Of a stretch of DNA of 64,000 bases, positions 15,615 through 25,379 are shown one piece after another; the first letter of the stretch is position 1, and each line of letters starts with the position of its first letter. Source of the DNA: JBBQZU01 sp038207425 (GTDB lineage Bacteria > Bacteroidota > Bacteroidia > Flavobacteriales_D > Cryomorphaceae); NCBI GenBank assembly GCA_038207425.1, contig JBBQZU010000004.1:134170-198169 (forward strand). Direction: 5' to 3'. Under the pieces are notes generated by a model that was not told where the DNA came from, did not search any database, and was given only the letters and a program-made list of their open reading frames with translations. The position numbers and the translations under genes are program-made.

Positions 15615-18014
15615 ATGGCAAAAAAGATAATTAAGCAAAAAGCATCCAATAGTAAAAAGCCGAAACGCTCAGTAAAGCGACGGCTTTTTCTCATTTTTCT
15701 CGCCACCACAGGCGCGGGTTTTCTCTTTCTCTTTCTTCTTTTCGGTGCAGTGTACGTAGGCCTTTTCGGCAAATTACCCGAAGATGATGAGCTCAAAAAC
15801 ATCACCCAGTATAACGCCACTGAAGTATATAGTTCTGACGGCGTGTTGCTGGGAAAATACTTTATCCAAAACCGTTCGAGCATTAGCTATAAGGACATTC
15901 CCGAAGTAATGATCAATGCGCTAGTCGCCACTGAAGACAGTAGGTTTTTTGAACACGAAGGCATAGACTTTTACAGCATACCGAGGGTGGTGGTAAAAAC
16001 CATTATTCTTGGCGATAAGTCGAGTGGTGGAGGAAGCACCATTTCGCAGCAGCTTGCCAAGAACCTCTACGGACGCGATGATTACGGCGCACTTTCCATG
16101 CCTGTAAACAAGCTCAAGGAAAATATCATCGCACTGAAACTCGAAGACTTGTACAGCAAGGAAGAAGTAATTACCCTATATCTGAATACCGTAAGTTTCG
16201 GTGAGAACGTATTCGGAATTAAATCGGCCGCATACCGCTTTTTTGGCAAAATGCCATCTGTGCTCAGCGTTCCTGAAGCTGCTACGCTTATAGGTATGCT
16301 GAAGGCAAATACGGGGTACAATCCGAGGCTGTACCCGGAAGCTTCATTTGAAAGACGCAATACCGTAATGGCCCTGATGGTGCGCGAAGGAAGCATGGAA
16401 CCCGATGAACTGATAAGGCTGCAAGCGGAGCCACTCACTCTCAATTACCGCCGTGATGATGGGCACAGGGCTCCGGCTCCATACCTGCGGGCTTACCTCG
16501 AACCTACGCTCAACAGTATTCTCAGCAATACGTCAAAGCCCGATGGTAAACCCTACAGCTTATATACCGACGGGGTGAAGGTTACACTTACCGTAAACAG
16601 CAGCCTGCAGGCGAATGCCGAAAAAGCGATGAAAGAACATTTGTCAAAATTGCAAAGTGATTTCGACAAGCATTGGCAAAAGTCAAAACCCTGGAGCAAG
16701 AAACCGGATTTTCTATGGGATGAAGCCAAAAAGTCTTTAAGGTATAAGAACCTCAAAGCACAAGGCAAAACTGAAAAGCAAATCAGTGAAGTCTTTAATA
16801 CCAAAACCAAGATACTGCGCTACATTCCCGAAGGTTCTGAAACGGCAGAAATGACACCGCTCGATTCTATAGCATGGCATCAGATGGTGTTGCAAGCAGG
16901 CTTTTTGGCGATGGATGTGAATACCGGCAAAATTCTCGCCTATGTCGGCGGAGCCGATTTTGGGTATTTCCCCTATGACCATGTGCATGGACGCAGGCAA
17001 GCAGGCTCCACCTTCAAACCATTTGTTTATGCAACTGCTCTCGAAGCGGGTATGAGTCCCTGCGATTTTATAGCAAATGAGAAAATCATCTTCAGCAATT
17101 ATAGCGAATGGAGTCCTGAGAACTCAAATAAAACCTATGGCGGGTACTACACCCTGCAAGGCGGCTTGGCCAATTCAGTGAATACCATAGCCGCCAACCT
17201 GATGTCGCAGGCAGGGCCCGGAGCGGTTGCCGAAATGGCAAAGCGACTCGGGGTAAGCTCACCACTGCCCAAAGTGCCATCGCTCGCACTCGGGGTTGCT
17301 GATGTAACCCTTCTGGAAATGGTGCAGGGCTATGCAGCTTTTGCAAACGGCGGCAAACGCATAGAGCCGGTATACATCGAAAAGGTGGAAAGTGCCGATG
17401 GAAAAGTACTGTACAAGTCGAAAGTAAAAACACCTAAACAAGTTCTCGACCCCTATATGGCTCACTCCATGCGGCATATGCTCGAAATGGTGGTGGACAG
17501 TGGCACGGCGCGATCGCTTCGCGGGCGCTATGGTGTGCGGGGTGCCATGGGTGGCAAAACCGGAACCACCCAAAACAATGCCGATGGTTGGTTTATGGGT
17601 ATTACGCCAAATGTAGCGATGGGTGCGTGGGTCGGAGGCCAGTCACCGCTGGTCCGCTTTCGCAATACATCACTTGGTCAGGGCGCGGCAACGGCTATGC
17701 CTATCGTTGCCAATTTCGTGAAGCACGCTGAAAGTGATGCTGCATCGCGCAAGATTTTGGGCAGAGCATTTACGCCTGCGGTGCCTTATGAGCCTTGCGA
17801 AATGTATGTTGACGAACTTAGAAATGGATTCTTTGACAATCTATTTGACAGTGATGCCAGGGACGAAAGGAGCGAGAACCGCGAAGAAGAGCGCAAGGAG
17901 AAGCAGGCGTTTAAAGAAAAAAGCAGCGAAGAACTTGAACGCGACGACAGGTGGATGAAGCGCCTGATGGACAAGCTCAAGAAAAAGAAGGAGCAGGATG
18001 GTACCGGCAATTAA
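15615..18014 (+). CDS. mrcA: Penicillin-binding protein 1A (bifunctional transglycosylase/transpeptidase)
   Basis: The protein has 799 residues: a basic cytoplasmic tail (1-23), one transmembrane helix (24-50), and a GT51 transglycosylase domain (about 75-260) with catalytic Glu107 in VATEDSRFFEHEG and the GGSTISQQLAKN motif. A linker follows, then the transpeptidase domain (about 425-690) with Ser465-x-x-Lys468 (GSTFKPF), the SVN motif at 521 and KTG at 648. The C-terminus (from about 735) is a long Glu/Lys/Arg-rich tail. It polymerises and crosslinks peptidoglycan from lipid II. Its last four bases overlap the convergent peroxidase gene. Confidence 0.95.
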   Translation: MAKKIIKQKASNSKKPKRSVKRRLFLIFLATTGAGFLFLFLLFGAVYVGLFGKLPEDDELKNITQYNATEVYSSDGVLLGKYFIQNRSSISYKDIPEVMINALVATEDSRFFEHEGIDFYSIPRVVVKTIILGDKSSGGGSTISQQLAKNLYGRDDYGALSMPVNKLKENIIALKLEDLYSKEEVITLYLNTVSFGENVFGIKSAAYRFFGKMPSVLSVPEAATLIGMLKANTGYNPRLYPEASFERRNTVMALMVREGSMEPDELIRLQAEPLTLNYRRDDGHRAPAPYLRAYLEPTLNSILSNTSKPDGKPYSLYTDGVKVTLTVNSSLQANAEKAMKEHLSKLQSDFDKHWQKSKPWSKKPDFLWDEAKKSLRYKNLKAQGKTEKQISEVFNTKTKILRYIPEGSETAEMTPLDSIAWHQMVLQAGFLAMDVNTGKILAYVGGADFGYFPYDHVHGRRQAGSTFKPFVYATALEAGMSPCDFIANEKIIFSNYSEWSPENSNKTYGGYYTLQGGLANSVNTIAANLMSQAGPGAVAEMAKRLGVSSPLPKVPSLALGVADVTLLEMVQGYAAFANGGKRIEPVYIEKVESADGKVLYKSKVKTPKQVLDPYMAHSMRHMLEMVVDSGTARSLRGRYGVRGAMGGKTGTTQNNADGWFMGITPNVAMGAWVGGQSPLVRFRNTSLGQGAATAMPIVANFVKHAESDAASRKILGRAFTPAVPYEPCEMYVDELRNGFFDNLFDSDARDERSENREEERKEKQAFKEKSSEELERDDRWMKRLMDKLKKKKEQDGTGN

Positions 18015-19015
18015 TAACCCTGATCGGTAAGCGATGCTAAAAATTCTCTAAGCTCATCGAGGTCGGCCGCACTCATGCCAAGCGGTCTTATTCGCGCATC
18101 TTTATTTTCATTTAAGTGGCCTCCCTGATTGAAAAATATCAAAACCTGGTCTAACGTGGCAATAGAACCATCGTGCATATATGGAGCGGTAATGGCTACA
18201 TTGCGCAGTGATGGAGTTTTCATTTTGCCAAGGTCAGCCTCTTTTCGCGTGAAGCGCCCGCGGCCTTCGTCAGCGTAAGTTTCATACAAACCTATATTGT
18301 AAAAATTCTGATCTGTAAATAGAAATCCGGTATGGCAACTGCTGCAGGAAGCGCTTTCGCTGAAAAACAATTTCATGCCCTTAATGGCTGCTGCGCTAAT
18401 GGCTGTAGTATCGCCCAGCATATATGCATCGTAGGCACTCCCTGTGCTTATCAATGAGCGTTGAAAAGCGGCAAGCGCGCGCGCTATTTCATAAGCGCCA
18501 AGGGTGGTGCCGTATGCAGCATTGGCCATCCGGCGGTAAGTATTATCAGCGCTCAGGCTTGCGGCTGCCTGTGTGAGTGTAAAGTTCATTTCATTCTCAT
18601 TTACAAAGGGCGCCAGGGCTTGCAGCTCAAGCGAGGGAATTCCGCCTTCGCGGAAAAGGTGCTTTTGCCAGGCTACATTAATCAGCGATGGAGAGTTGCG
18701 GTTGTCGAGCCTGCCGTGAACGCCTGAGCTCACCGGCACCGAGTCAGCATAGGCTAGGCCGGGTTTGTGGCATGATGCGCACGAGATGCTCCCATCTGCC
18801 GAAAGGAGGGTGTCAAAAAATAGCTTTTTACCCAGGGCAATGCGGGCTTCTGTCAATTGATTATCAGCCCGGAAATTGGGCAGGCTATCGAAGGTCGCGG
18901 GTATAGCTATTTCAAAATGGTCAGGAATGCTTTTCTGGCTGCAAGCCGAAATCAACATAACTATAGCGCACCAGGATGTGGCTTTCTGAATGAATGATTG
19001 ATTTCTTTTCGTCAT
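18011..19015 (-). CDS. Di-heme cytochrome c peroxidase family lipoprotein
   Basis: The protein has 334 residues from ATG 19015. The signal (CAIVMLISAC) places a lipobox cysteine near residue 25, so it is probably anchored in a membrane facing the periplasm. Two heme-c sites are present: C79-A-S-C82-H83 and C224-S-S-C227-H228. The segment KTPSLRNVAITAPYMHDGS (about 266-284) is characteristic of CcpA/MauG-type enzymes. It reduces hydrogen peroxide using electrons from small cytochromes, or acts as a MauG-like oxidase; the sequence alone does not separate these. An upstream alternative start at 19042 would disrupt the signal peptide. Confidence 0.9.
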   Translation of the reverse strand: MTKRNQSFIQKATSWCAIVMLISACSQKSIPDHFEIAIPATFDSLPNFRADNQLTEARIALGKKLFFDTLLSADGSISCASCHKPGLAYADSVPVSSGVHGRLDNRNSPSLINVAWQKHLFREGGIPSLELQALAPFVNENEMNFTLTQAAASLSADNTYRRMANAAYGTTLGAYEIARALAAFQRSLISTGSAYDAYMLGDTTAISAAAIKGMKLFFSESASCSSCHTGFLFTDQNFYNIGLYETYADEGRGRFTRKEADLGKMKTPSLRNVAITAPYMHDGSIATLDQVLIFFNQGGHLNENKDARIRPLGMSAADLDELREFLASLTDQGY

Positions 19016-19100
19016 TTGCCGAAAGGTAAGCACAAGCTGCAATAATTGAGCAGTGCCTCAATAATACACGCCGGGAATAAAATACCCAAAGGCTGGATAT

Positions 19101-21275
19101 TTATTTTTTTCTGAAAAGCCTGGCGATTGTCTTACCAAGATCGTCGAGTTTTTCGAGGGGCTCAAGGAAGGTAGGATTGTTCAGGTTCAAATTTTGACCG
19201 GTATTCACCCCGAGCTGCATTGGGAATATCAGGATATAGTTGAATTCACGGAAATATTTATTCAGGTATACCGGAATGCGTGGCATGAAGGAATTGAAAG
19301 AAGGGTGGTCTCTGCGGCTCATTACAAGAACCAGATTTTCATCGCGCTTAAGGTCTCTGGTGAGGATCAAAAAATCATTCCAATCATCAAAAACTACAAA
19401 CTCACATTCTACCGGATGTTTTTGATTTACTTCCTTAATAAATTGGAGGGTCTGGGTTGAAGAGTAGAATACAATTTTAGCTCCGGTATTGCGTGCAATA
19501 TTCCAGATTTTTACGAGCCAAAAAGGGAAACCAATTTCTTTTTCGGCACGGTCGGGCACCACAATCAGATGGCGTTTGATGGTGGAAAGCGGCTGATGTG
19601 GCTTGTAAATAAATGTTGTGGTATTAGCACGTGTCAAAATACCTTCGGTTAGGTGGCCCAAAAATGAACTGGATATTCCCTTGGATTTGCTTAAGCCCAG
19701 TATCAGGTCAGTGATATTGTGCTCTCTGATTACGCTTGTTATGCCATTTACAACATTGAGGTCGTAGCGAAGCAGGTCATGCATTTCAGCATCAACTGAT
19801 GATGCCGTGTTTTTGGCTGTATCGAGTATTTTACGTGCCTTCTTTTCCTGCGAATCGCCTGAGTCGGTATTATCAACAATGTTTAGGGCGTAAAGGCATC
19901 TTTTATTGTCTTTTGATTTTATAATAAGGCTCAAATTGACAAGCTCGGTAGCGTGTTCCATATTGTTCACGGGAATGAGTATGCGCTCCTCGCTATCGGT
20001 TTCATCCGTTGCTTCGGCGACGCTTTCCTTGAGGGCAATATTCTGCGCACCTTTTTGGGCTACGAATGAAGCGATGGTGCAGGTAATTAAAATCATTAGA
20101 ATGGTACCATTCAGCACGCTTTCATTCAGCAGGCGTATGGGCTCTACTACAATGTCCAAATTTGCATAAGAATTGATCTCGTCCTGGTTGAGAATAATTT
20201 TATACCCCACCAATACGGCTGCCAAGGTAGCCGCGGCCTGTGCGTTGCTTAATCCGAAAATAAGCCTGCGCTCATCTGCATTGAAATTGAAAGTTTTTTG
20301 GGTAGCCCAAGCGGCAATAAACTTGGCAGTGGTGGCGGTCACGGTCATTACTGCTGCCACTTTTATGGTATCAAAATCTTTGATAAATGCTCTGTAATCT
20401 ATTAACATCCCGACACCGATAAGGAAAAACGGGATAAAGAGGGCGTTGCCCACAAATTCAATCCTGTTCATCAATGGCGATGTATGCGGAATAAGCCTGT
20501 TCAGCGCCAAACCCGCAAGGAAGGCGCCAATGATGCCTTCTATGCCTGCGGCTTCCGCCAAAAATGCTCCGAGGAAAACCATTGCAAGCACGAATATGTA
20601 TTGTGAAATCCGATCGTCGAACCTTTTGAAAAACCAGCGGCCAATAATTGGAAAGCCCAAAATCACAATCAACCCGAATGCAAGCACTGAACCACCGAGT
20701 CTCCACCAGAAAGTTTCATCCACTTCGCCGGTATTCAAACCCACAATAACTGCCAGTACCAAAAGGGCGAGGGTATCGGTAATCATGGTGCCACCTACAG
20801 CAATATTTACAGCCCTGTTTTTAGCAACCCCCAATTTGCTGATAAGCGGGTAGCTGATAAGGGTATGCGAGGCAAACATACTCGCCAAAAGAATACTTGT
20901 AGGCAGTGAAAAGTCCAATAAATACAAACCTGCTGCTATGCCAAGGCCCATAGGTATCAAGAAAGTGTACATGCCAAAAATCAAACTCTTTCCGCTATTT
21001 TTCTTGAATTGTACAAGATCAATTTCGAGACCGGCAAGGAACATGATGTACATCAAACCTACCGTACCAAACAAAACAATACTGCTATCGCGCAACATAA
21101 AGTTCAGCCCGTTTGGCCCAATGATAATGCCCGCAATGATAAGCCCGATCAAATGCGGGATCTTCAGCTTATTTAGGAGCAAAGGCGCAAATAGGATAAT
21201 GAAAAGAATCAGCGAAAAAACAAGTACCGGATTTTGAAGTGGCAGATTAAAATCTACACCCATGAGTAATGTCAT
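19101..21275 (-). CDS. Cation/proton antiporter (CPA2 type) with universal-stress-like cytoplasmic domain
   Basis: The N-terminal 400 residues contain about 12 hydrophobic helices with CPA2 marks (LKIPHLIGLIIAGIIIGPNG, MYIMFLAGLEIDL, and GGTMITDTLALLVLAVIVG). The C-terminal half (about 430-724) is soluble and UspA-like (ERILIPVNNMEHATELVNLS ... VIREHNITDLILGLSKSKG). It exchanges Na+ or K+ for H+ across the inner membrane; the ion is not determinable. The start is uncertain: ATG 21275 gives MTLLMGVDFNLPLQNPVLVF, whereas the frame is open to 21359. Confidence 0.88.
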   Translation of the reverse strand: MTLLMGVDFNLPLQNPVLVFSLILFIILFAPLLLNKLKIPHLIGLIIAGIIIGPNGLNFMLRDSSIVLFGTVGLMYIMFLAGLEIDLVQFKKNSGKSLIFGMYTFLIPMGLGIAAGLYLLDFSLPTSILLASMFASHTLISYPLISKLGVAKNRAVNIAVGGTMITDTLALLVLAVIVGLNTGEVDETFWWRLGGSVLAFGLIVILGFPIIGRWFFKRFDDRISQYIFVLAMVFLGAFLAEAAGIEGIIGAFLAGLALNRLIPHTSPLMNRIEFVGNALFIPFFLIGVGMLIDYRAFIKDFDTIKVAAVMTVTATTAKFIAAWATQKTFNFNADERRLIFGLSNAQAAATLAAVLVGYKIILNQDEINSYANLDIVVEPIRLLNESVLNGTILMILITCTIASFVAQKGAQNIALKESVAEATDETDSEERILIPVNNMEHATELVNLSLIIKSKDNKRCLYALNIVDNTDSGDSQEKKARKILDTAKNTASSVDAEMHDLLRYDLNVVNGITSVIREHNITDLILGLSKSKGISSSFLGHLTEGILTRANTTTFIYKPHQPLSTIKRHLIVVPDRAEKEIGFPFWLVKIWNIARNTGAKIVFYSSTQTLQFIKEVNQKHPVECEFVVFDDWNDFLILTRDLKRDENLVLVMSRRDHPSFNSFMPRIPVYLNKYFREFNYILIFPMQLGVNTGQNLNLNNPTFLEPLEKLDDLGKTIARLFRKK

Positions 21276-21426
21276 AACAAGAAAGCTCCAGCTGATTAAA
21301 TTGATTGAATCCGAAATAATTCTTTGATCTCGCTGAGACTTGGATGTAAAATAAGCCAATGCTTACAGGTACTTTCAAGCCAGCTTAAACAGAATTATTT
21401 ATGCGAAAGTAATAGAATATCTCAGA

Positions 21427-22890
21427 TTACTGAACAAGTAATTTTAGTGAATTTGCATGACCATCATATACGAAATGAACGATGTAAAGGCCTTTGATCA
21501 GGTCATTCAAGTGATGCTTGTACTGATCAGTTGAAAGTACATTGGCAATGAATTGTTTAACTATGCGCCCATCAATAGTATAAATGCTCACAAGTCCTTG
21601 AAGTGGTTCCGCTTCTTTATTTACTATATACAGCACATTGTCGATTGCGTAGAGCGTAATATTCGGCGCACTGATACCTGCAGAAATAGTATTCCAGGCA
21701 GAAAAGCTACTTGCTCCTATTTGCGGACAAAATGCCCTTATTCTGTATTCGTAGGTGCCGGGCTGATTTATGCCTGTGGGAGTGAATGAATTGGTTGCTG
21801 TATTTGCCGAATTAATTGCCATTCCTGCAATTCTGTATTGCACAGTATACCCCAGCGCAAAGGGTACTTCATTCCACGAAAGTGTAAAGCCTTGCTGTGG
21901 AGAGCCGCTTATTGCAAAGCCTGCGGGTATGCCGCACTGTCCAGGGCATTGCAGGGCATCTACACCGCTTTGCTGAAAACTCCACCAGCTATCCTGTGCG
22001 CCGGCGGTAAGCCTTTCGGCAAAAGTTTCAGCGGCGAGGCAGTCGCTTTTGAGAAAGGTATCGAGCCAGGGTATAAGCACCTGCAGGGTACGTTGGTGTT
22101 GCACAGGTCTTGAAATAAATGGCCCAAAGCCGAAGCAGGAAAAGGTCTCACCAAGGTAACATGCCGAGGCACTTCCATTGGTAAAATTGCAGTGCGAAGC
22201 ACCAGTAATATTTACATAAGCCTTGGGTTGCACGGAAAGGTTGTTATACAAAGGCAGTTGGTTGGCATTGGCCGGAGTAACGCAATCTTGCGCGGCTGCA
22301 ATCACCAATGATGGCATTGCGGTATTAAGCGCCGCCGCTATGGCCGATGGGTTGGTTTCGGCTGCTGCCAAGGTTATGGTTGTAGTGATGTCGGTAGTAT
22401 TGGCAGCACCAAGATAAGTTGCGCCACCACCCATTGAGTGGCCCATCATAGCAATTCGTGGCAGTACTTTTCCAAATAGCGGTGAGTTGTCCTGCAAGCC
22501 CCTTTTCACTACTTCTCTTGCACAAAAGGCAATATCTTCACCGAAGGCAGCGTGGTTGGGCGCTGGGAGCAACTGCCCTTCAGTTTTAGGAAACACAACA
22601 ATATACCCAAGCGGAACGAGCGCTTCCCAAAGCCATGAATAACTCCCAGTGGCAATCACAAAGCCATGACCAAAACCCACCACCGGAAAACCATATTGAC
22701 TTGAAGCCACAGGTACTTCTACTCCGGCAGTATTGGCAGGGTAATACACCGCTACCTCGATAGGTCTATTGCGTGATTGGTCAATTATAGTAAGTGTGGC
22801 TATGCCTATCTGGTATGATTGAGCCGTAAGGGTAGCACTGAAAATTATGAGCGCTGAGATGAGTATAAAGTTCTTTAATTTCATATCCAT
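21427..22890 (-). CDS. Secreted alpha/beta hydrolase with fibronectin-III and T9SS domains
   Basis: The 487-residue protein has a signal peptide (NFILISALIIFSATLTAQ). The alpha/beta-hydrolase domain (about 27-290) has nucleophile Ser152 in GHSMGGG, Asp202 (AAAQDCVTP) and His233 (GASHCNF), so a full triad is visible, and an oxyanion-type GFGHGF at 72-77. It resembles dienelactone-hydrolase/PAF-acetylhydrolase-like secreted esterases. A fibronectin III module (about 323-405) and a T9SS-type tail (IYTIDGRIVKQF ... IKGLYIVHFVY ... SLKLLVQ) follow. It is predicted to be an exported esterase or lipase. A second in-frame ATG at 22884 is an equally good start. Confidence 0.85.
   Translation of the reverse strand: MDMKLKNFILISALIIFSATLTAQSYQIGIATLTIIDQSRNRPIEVAVYYPANTAGVEVPVASSQYGFPVVGFGHGFVIATGSYSWLWEALVPLGYIVVFPKTEGQLLPAPNHAAFGEDIAFCAREVVKRGLQDNSPLFGKVLPRIAMMGHSMGGGATYLGAANTTDITTTITLAAAETNPSAIAAALNTAMPSLVIAAAQDCVTPANANQLPLYNNLSVQPKAYVNITGASHCNFTNGSASACYLGETFSCFGFGPFISRPVQHQRTLQVLIPWLDTFLKSDCLAAETFAERLTAGAQDSWWSFQQSGVDALQCPGQCGIPAGFAISGSPQQGFTLSWNEVPFALGYTVQYRIAGMAINSANTATNSFTPTGINQPGTYEYRIRAFCPQIGASSFSAWNTISAGISAPNITLYAIDNVLYIVNKEAEPLQGLVSIYTIDGRIVKQFIANVLSTDQYKHHLNDLIKGLYIVHFVYDGHANSLKLLVQ
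22010..22023 (+). repeat. Copy 2 of the AGCCTTTCGGCAAA motif
   Basis: This exact 14-bp copy lies inside the secreted hydrolase gene, where the minus strand encodes FAERL. Confidence 0.55.
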
Positions 22891-23093
22891 ATTTTTGGGA
22901 TGTCAAATTTAAGCTATTCATCCAAGTTGTTGTGAAGTGATTTCGCCTATATAGAACATGGTTATGAAGTTTTTAGAATTCATAGCAAGGATATCTCTAT
23001 ACTTGTGTGAGCTGAAACTAAATAAAACTTTAGGTATAATTCCAATTTAGTAAATACCATTTTCAGAATTCTAAAAGTAGCTAAGAATCGGTT

Positions 23094-24470
23094 ATGAGCC
23101 TTGAAGAAAAATTACATTCCATTCGTACCTACTTCGATGCCGGCTACACCCTCCCGTATGCTTTCAGGAAGGCTCAGCTCGAAACATTGATTGCGGCAGT
23201 AAAGAGCCATGAGCATGAAATAGCGGATGCCCTTTGGAAGAACTTGCACAAAAACAACACCGAAGCCTACTACTCTGAAATTGGATTTGTACTAGAAGAA
23301 GCAAACCATGCACTACACCATTTGCGCGAATGGATGAAGCCTGAGCACCCTGCATCACCGCTTATTATACAGCCTTCGGGTAGCTACATATACCATCAGC
23401 CCAAGGGAGTTGTGCTGATCATCAGCCCCTCGAATTACCCTTTTATGCTCTTGCTTTCTCCATTGGTGGCTGCTATCGCGGCGGGTAATTGCGCAGTGCT
23501 GAAACCGTCAGAAGATACCCCTCACGTTTCGGCGGTAATTGAGAAGCTCATCGGTCAGAGTTTTCCAGAAAACTATATTGCCGTGGTTAATGGCCCGGGT
23601 AAGGAAACAGTGCAAAAGCTAACTGACCGGTTTCAATTCAACCATATATTCTTCACCGGAAGCCAGGCTGTGGGTAAAATAATAGGTACAATAGCGGTAT
23701 CGCAGCTTGCCTCATCTACCCTTGAGCTCGGCGGCAAAAGCCCAGGCATTGTTGATGTTTCGGCCAATATTTCAGTTGCGGCGCGAAGGCTGGTATGGGG
23801 TAAATTTACCAATGCGGGTCAAACCTGTGTGGCGCCCGATTACCTGCTGCTCCATGAAAACATAAAGGAAGAATTTATTCAGAAAGCCATTGCCGAAGTT
23901 AAAGCTTTCTATGGCGATGATGCCCGTCTTTCGAACGACTACGGGCGAATTGTAAATTTGAAAAGATTCAAAACCGTGGCAGCGTATATCGAGCAGGGAA
24001 AGATACTGTACGGAAGCTCCACAGATGAAAATACGTTGTACATTGAACCAACCATTATTGAACCGGTCGATGAAAATGCCGGAATGATGACGGAGGAAAT
24101 TTTCGGTCCCGTATGGCCGGTTCTCACCTGGAAAAACCGCAATGATTTACTTTCTACTATTCGGAAAAACCGCTACCCGCTTGCTTGCTACTATTTCGGG
24201 AGCGACAAAGAAACCGAGAAGTTCGTCATTGACCGGTTAGAATTTGGTGGGGGCTGTATAAATAACGCCCTGTCTCATCTCGGCAATCTACATCTGCCTT
24301 TCGGTGGGGTGCAGAGCAGTGGCAATGGAAACTATCACGGCAAGTATGGCTTTATATGTTTCAGCAACGCGAAAGCTATGGTGAAATCAACCAACTGGCC
24401 CGACCCTTCACTGCGCTATGCGCCCTACAGCCAAAGCAAACTCGGTTGGTTTAAAAAGTTGCTCGGCTGA
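23094..24470 (+). CDS. Aldehyde dehydrogenase (class 3 / fatty-aldehyde-type)
   Basis: At 458 residues it matches the shorter class-3 group (fatty and coniferyl aldehyde dehydrogenases) rather than the 490-500-residue classical enzymes. Glu211 (STLELGGKSPGIVD) and Cys245 (FTNAGQTCVAPDYLL) are the general base and nucleophile, FFTGSQAVGKII is the NAD(P)-binding turn, and EEIFGPVWPVL follows near 335. It oxidises long-chain or aromatic aldehydes to acids in the cytosol. The HTH gene on the opposite strand begins right after its stop. Confidence 0.93.
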   Translation: MSLEEKLHSIRTYFDAGYTLPYAFRKAQLETLIAAVKSHEHEIADALWKNLHKNNTEAYYSEIGFVLEEANHALHHLREWMKPEHPASPLIIQPSGSYIYHQPKGVVLIISPSNYPFMLLLSPLVAAIAAGNCAVLKPSEDTPHVSAVIEKLIGQSFPENYIAVVNGPGKETVQKLTDRFQFNHIFFTGSQAVGKIIGTIAVSQLASSTLELGGKSPGIVDVSANISVAARRLVWGKFTNAGQTCVAPDYLLLHENIKEEFIQKAIAEVKAFYGDDARLSNDYGRIVNLKRFKTVAAYIEQGKILYGSSTDENTLYIEPTIIEPVDENAGMMTEEIFGPVWPVLTWKNRNDLLSTIRKNRYPLACYYFGSDKETEKFVIDRLEFGGGCINNALSHLGNLHLPFGGVQSSGNGNYHGKYGFICFSNAKAMVKSTNWPDPSLRYAPYSQSKLGWFKKLLG

Positions 24471-24671
24471 TCAGTCGCCCTCATCAAGCTCGAAAAGCTC
24501 TTCCACCTTGCTGTTTAATTCGCGGGCTATTTTCATCGCCAGTATTGCCGATGGCATATTTTTGCCACTCTCAATGGCTATGATACTTTGCCTGCTTACC
24601 GATACCTTGTCGGCAAGATCCTGCTGCGTGAGTTGAAGCATACTGCGCACTGATTTTACTTTATTGCGCAT
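24471..24671 (-). CDS. Small XRE-family HTH regulator
   Basis: The 66-residue protein consists almost entirely of a Cro/C1-type helix-turn-helix (VRSMLQLTQQDLADKVSVSR then QSIIAIESGKNMPSAILAMK), ending in an acidic tail (EELFELDEGD). Its start overlaps the 3' end of the upstream membrane-protein gene by 11 bp, so the two are translationally coupled. The two palindromes upstream of the pair (25163-25201) are natural candidates for its binding sites, which would make it an autoregulator. It resembles the YozG-like regulators that accompany small membrane proteins. Confidence 0.9.
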   Translation of the reverse strand: MRNKVKSVRSMLQLTQQDLADKVSVSRQSIIAIESGKNMPSAILAMKIARELNSKVEELFELDEGD

Positions 24672-25143
24672 CGCCCTGTAGTTTGTATTTGCGCAATATT
24701 AAGTGGTAGCGGAGTATGAATAATATCATTACTGCAAATAAATTGCTCTGCATGAAAAACAGAAATTCGAAACCATATAGAAAGAGTATAGCGATTACCT
24801 GAATGACTGCATTTAAGTATACTGCCCATACCAGCGCGCTGAGCCGCAAATGCACATGAAACTCATCTTCTTGTTGTTTTCTCGAGAGCGCCACGAACAT
24901 AGAACCAACTAGAATCAGAAGACCGAACAATTCATTGGAAAGATTCTCAGACATCCATCTAAATTGGCCTTTTGTCTGTTCACTGGTCTCTAAAAGATCA
25001 TTTCCGAAGGATGGAATATTGAATATAAACCATGTCCACTCGAATTCATAAATCAGAGATGAAATTCCAAGCAGAAGGCCTGGAATAAATAGCAGCCAGC
25101 CTATTTTGCGAAATCTGCGGGGGAATAATGCCGCTTCAGTCAT
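24661..25143 (-). CDS. Four-helix integral membrane protein paired with an HTH regulator
   Basis: The protein has 160 residues from ATG 25143 (a longer TTG reading to 25173 would run into the operator). It has four hydrophobic segments: about 16-35 (IGWLLFIPGLLLGISSLIYE), 75-90 (LFGLLILVGSMFVAL), 105-125 (LVWAVYLNAVIQVIAILFLY) and 130-148. No catalytic motif is visible. The arrangement of a membrane protein followed by an overlapping 66-residue XRE regulator is common in Bacteroidota and Firmicutes, and the membrane protein is often proposed to modulate the regulator; that is inference here. Confidence 0.8.
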   Translation of the reverse strand: MTEAALFPRRFRKIGWLLFIPGLLLGISSLIYEFEWTWFIFNIPSFGNDLLETSEQTKGQFRWMSENLSNELFGLLILVGSMFVALSRKQQEDEFHVHLRLSALVWAVYLNAVIQVIAILFLYGFEFLFFMQSNLFAVMILFILRYHLILRKYKLQGDAQ

Positions 25144-25162
25144 TGGATTTTGTTTTGACAAA

Positions 25163-25201
25163 TGTAAAGACAACTTTACAATATGTAAAGAAGACTTTAC
25201 A
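25163..25201. promoter_or_regulatory. Two palindromic operators TGTAAAG-N4-CTTTACA
   Basis: Two perfect 7-bp-arm palindromes lie at 25163-25180 (spacer ACAA) and 25184-25201 (spacer AAGA), with centres exactly 21 bp (two helical turns) apart. They end 20 bp before the membrane-protein ATG at 25143. This is the layout of cooperative binding sites for a dimeric Cro/C1-type repressor, most simply the HTH protein encoded at 24471-24671. Confidence 0.7.
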
Positions 25202-25379
25202 TTTTTTTTAAGTTTTTTATTTTTTACAAAAGATTGATCTCCGTAAGGAAATCAGCTAGGTTGCATGGGTTTAAATTACAGTTACTCACAACTATCTGTG
25301 CATTGTAGACAGTATCGGAATCGTTCGGATCGTATATTTACCCTCCATATCTCGTCTCTACAATACATTCTGAATCACA

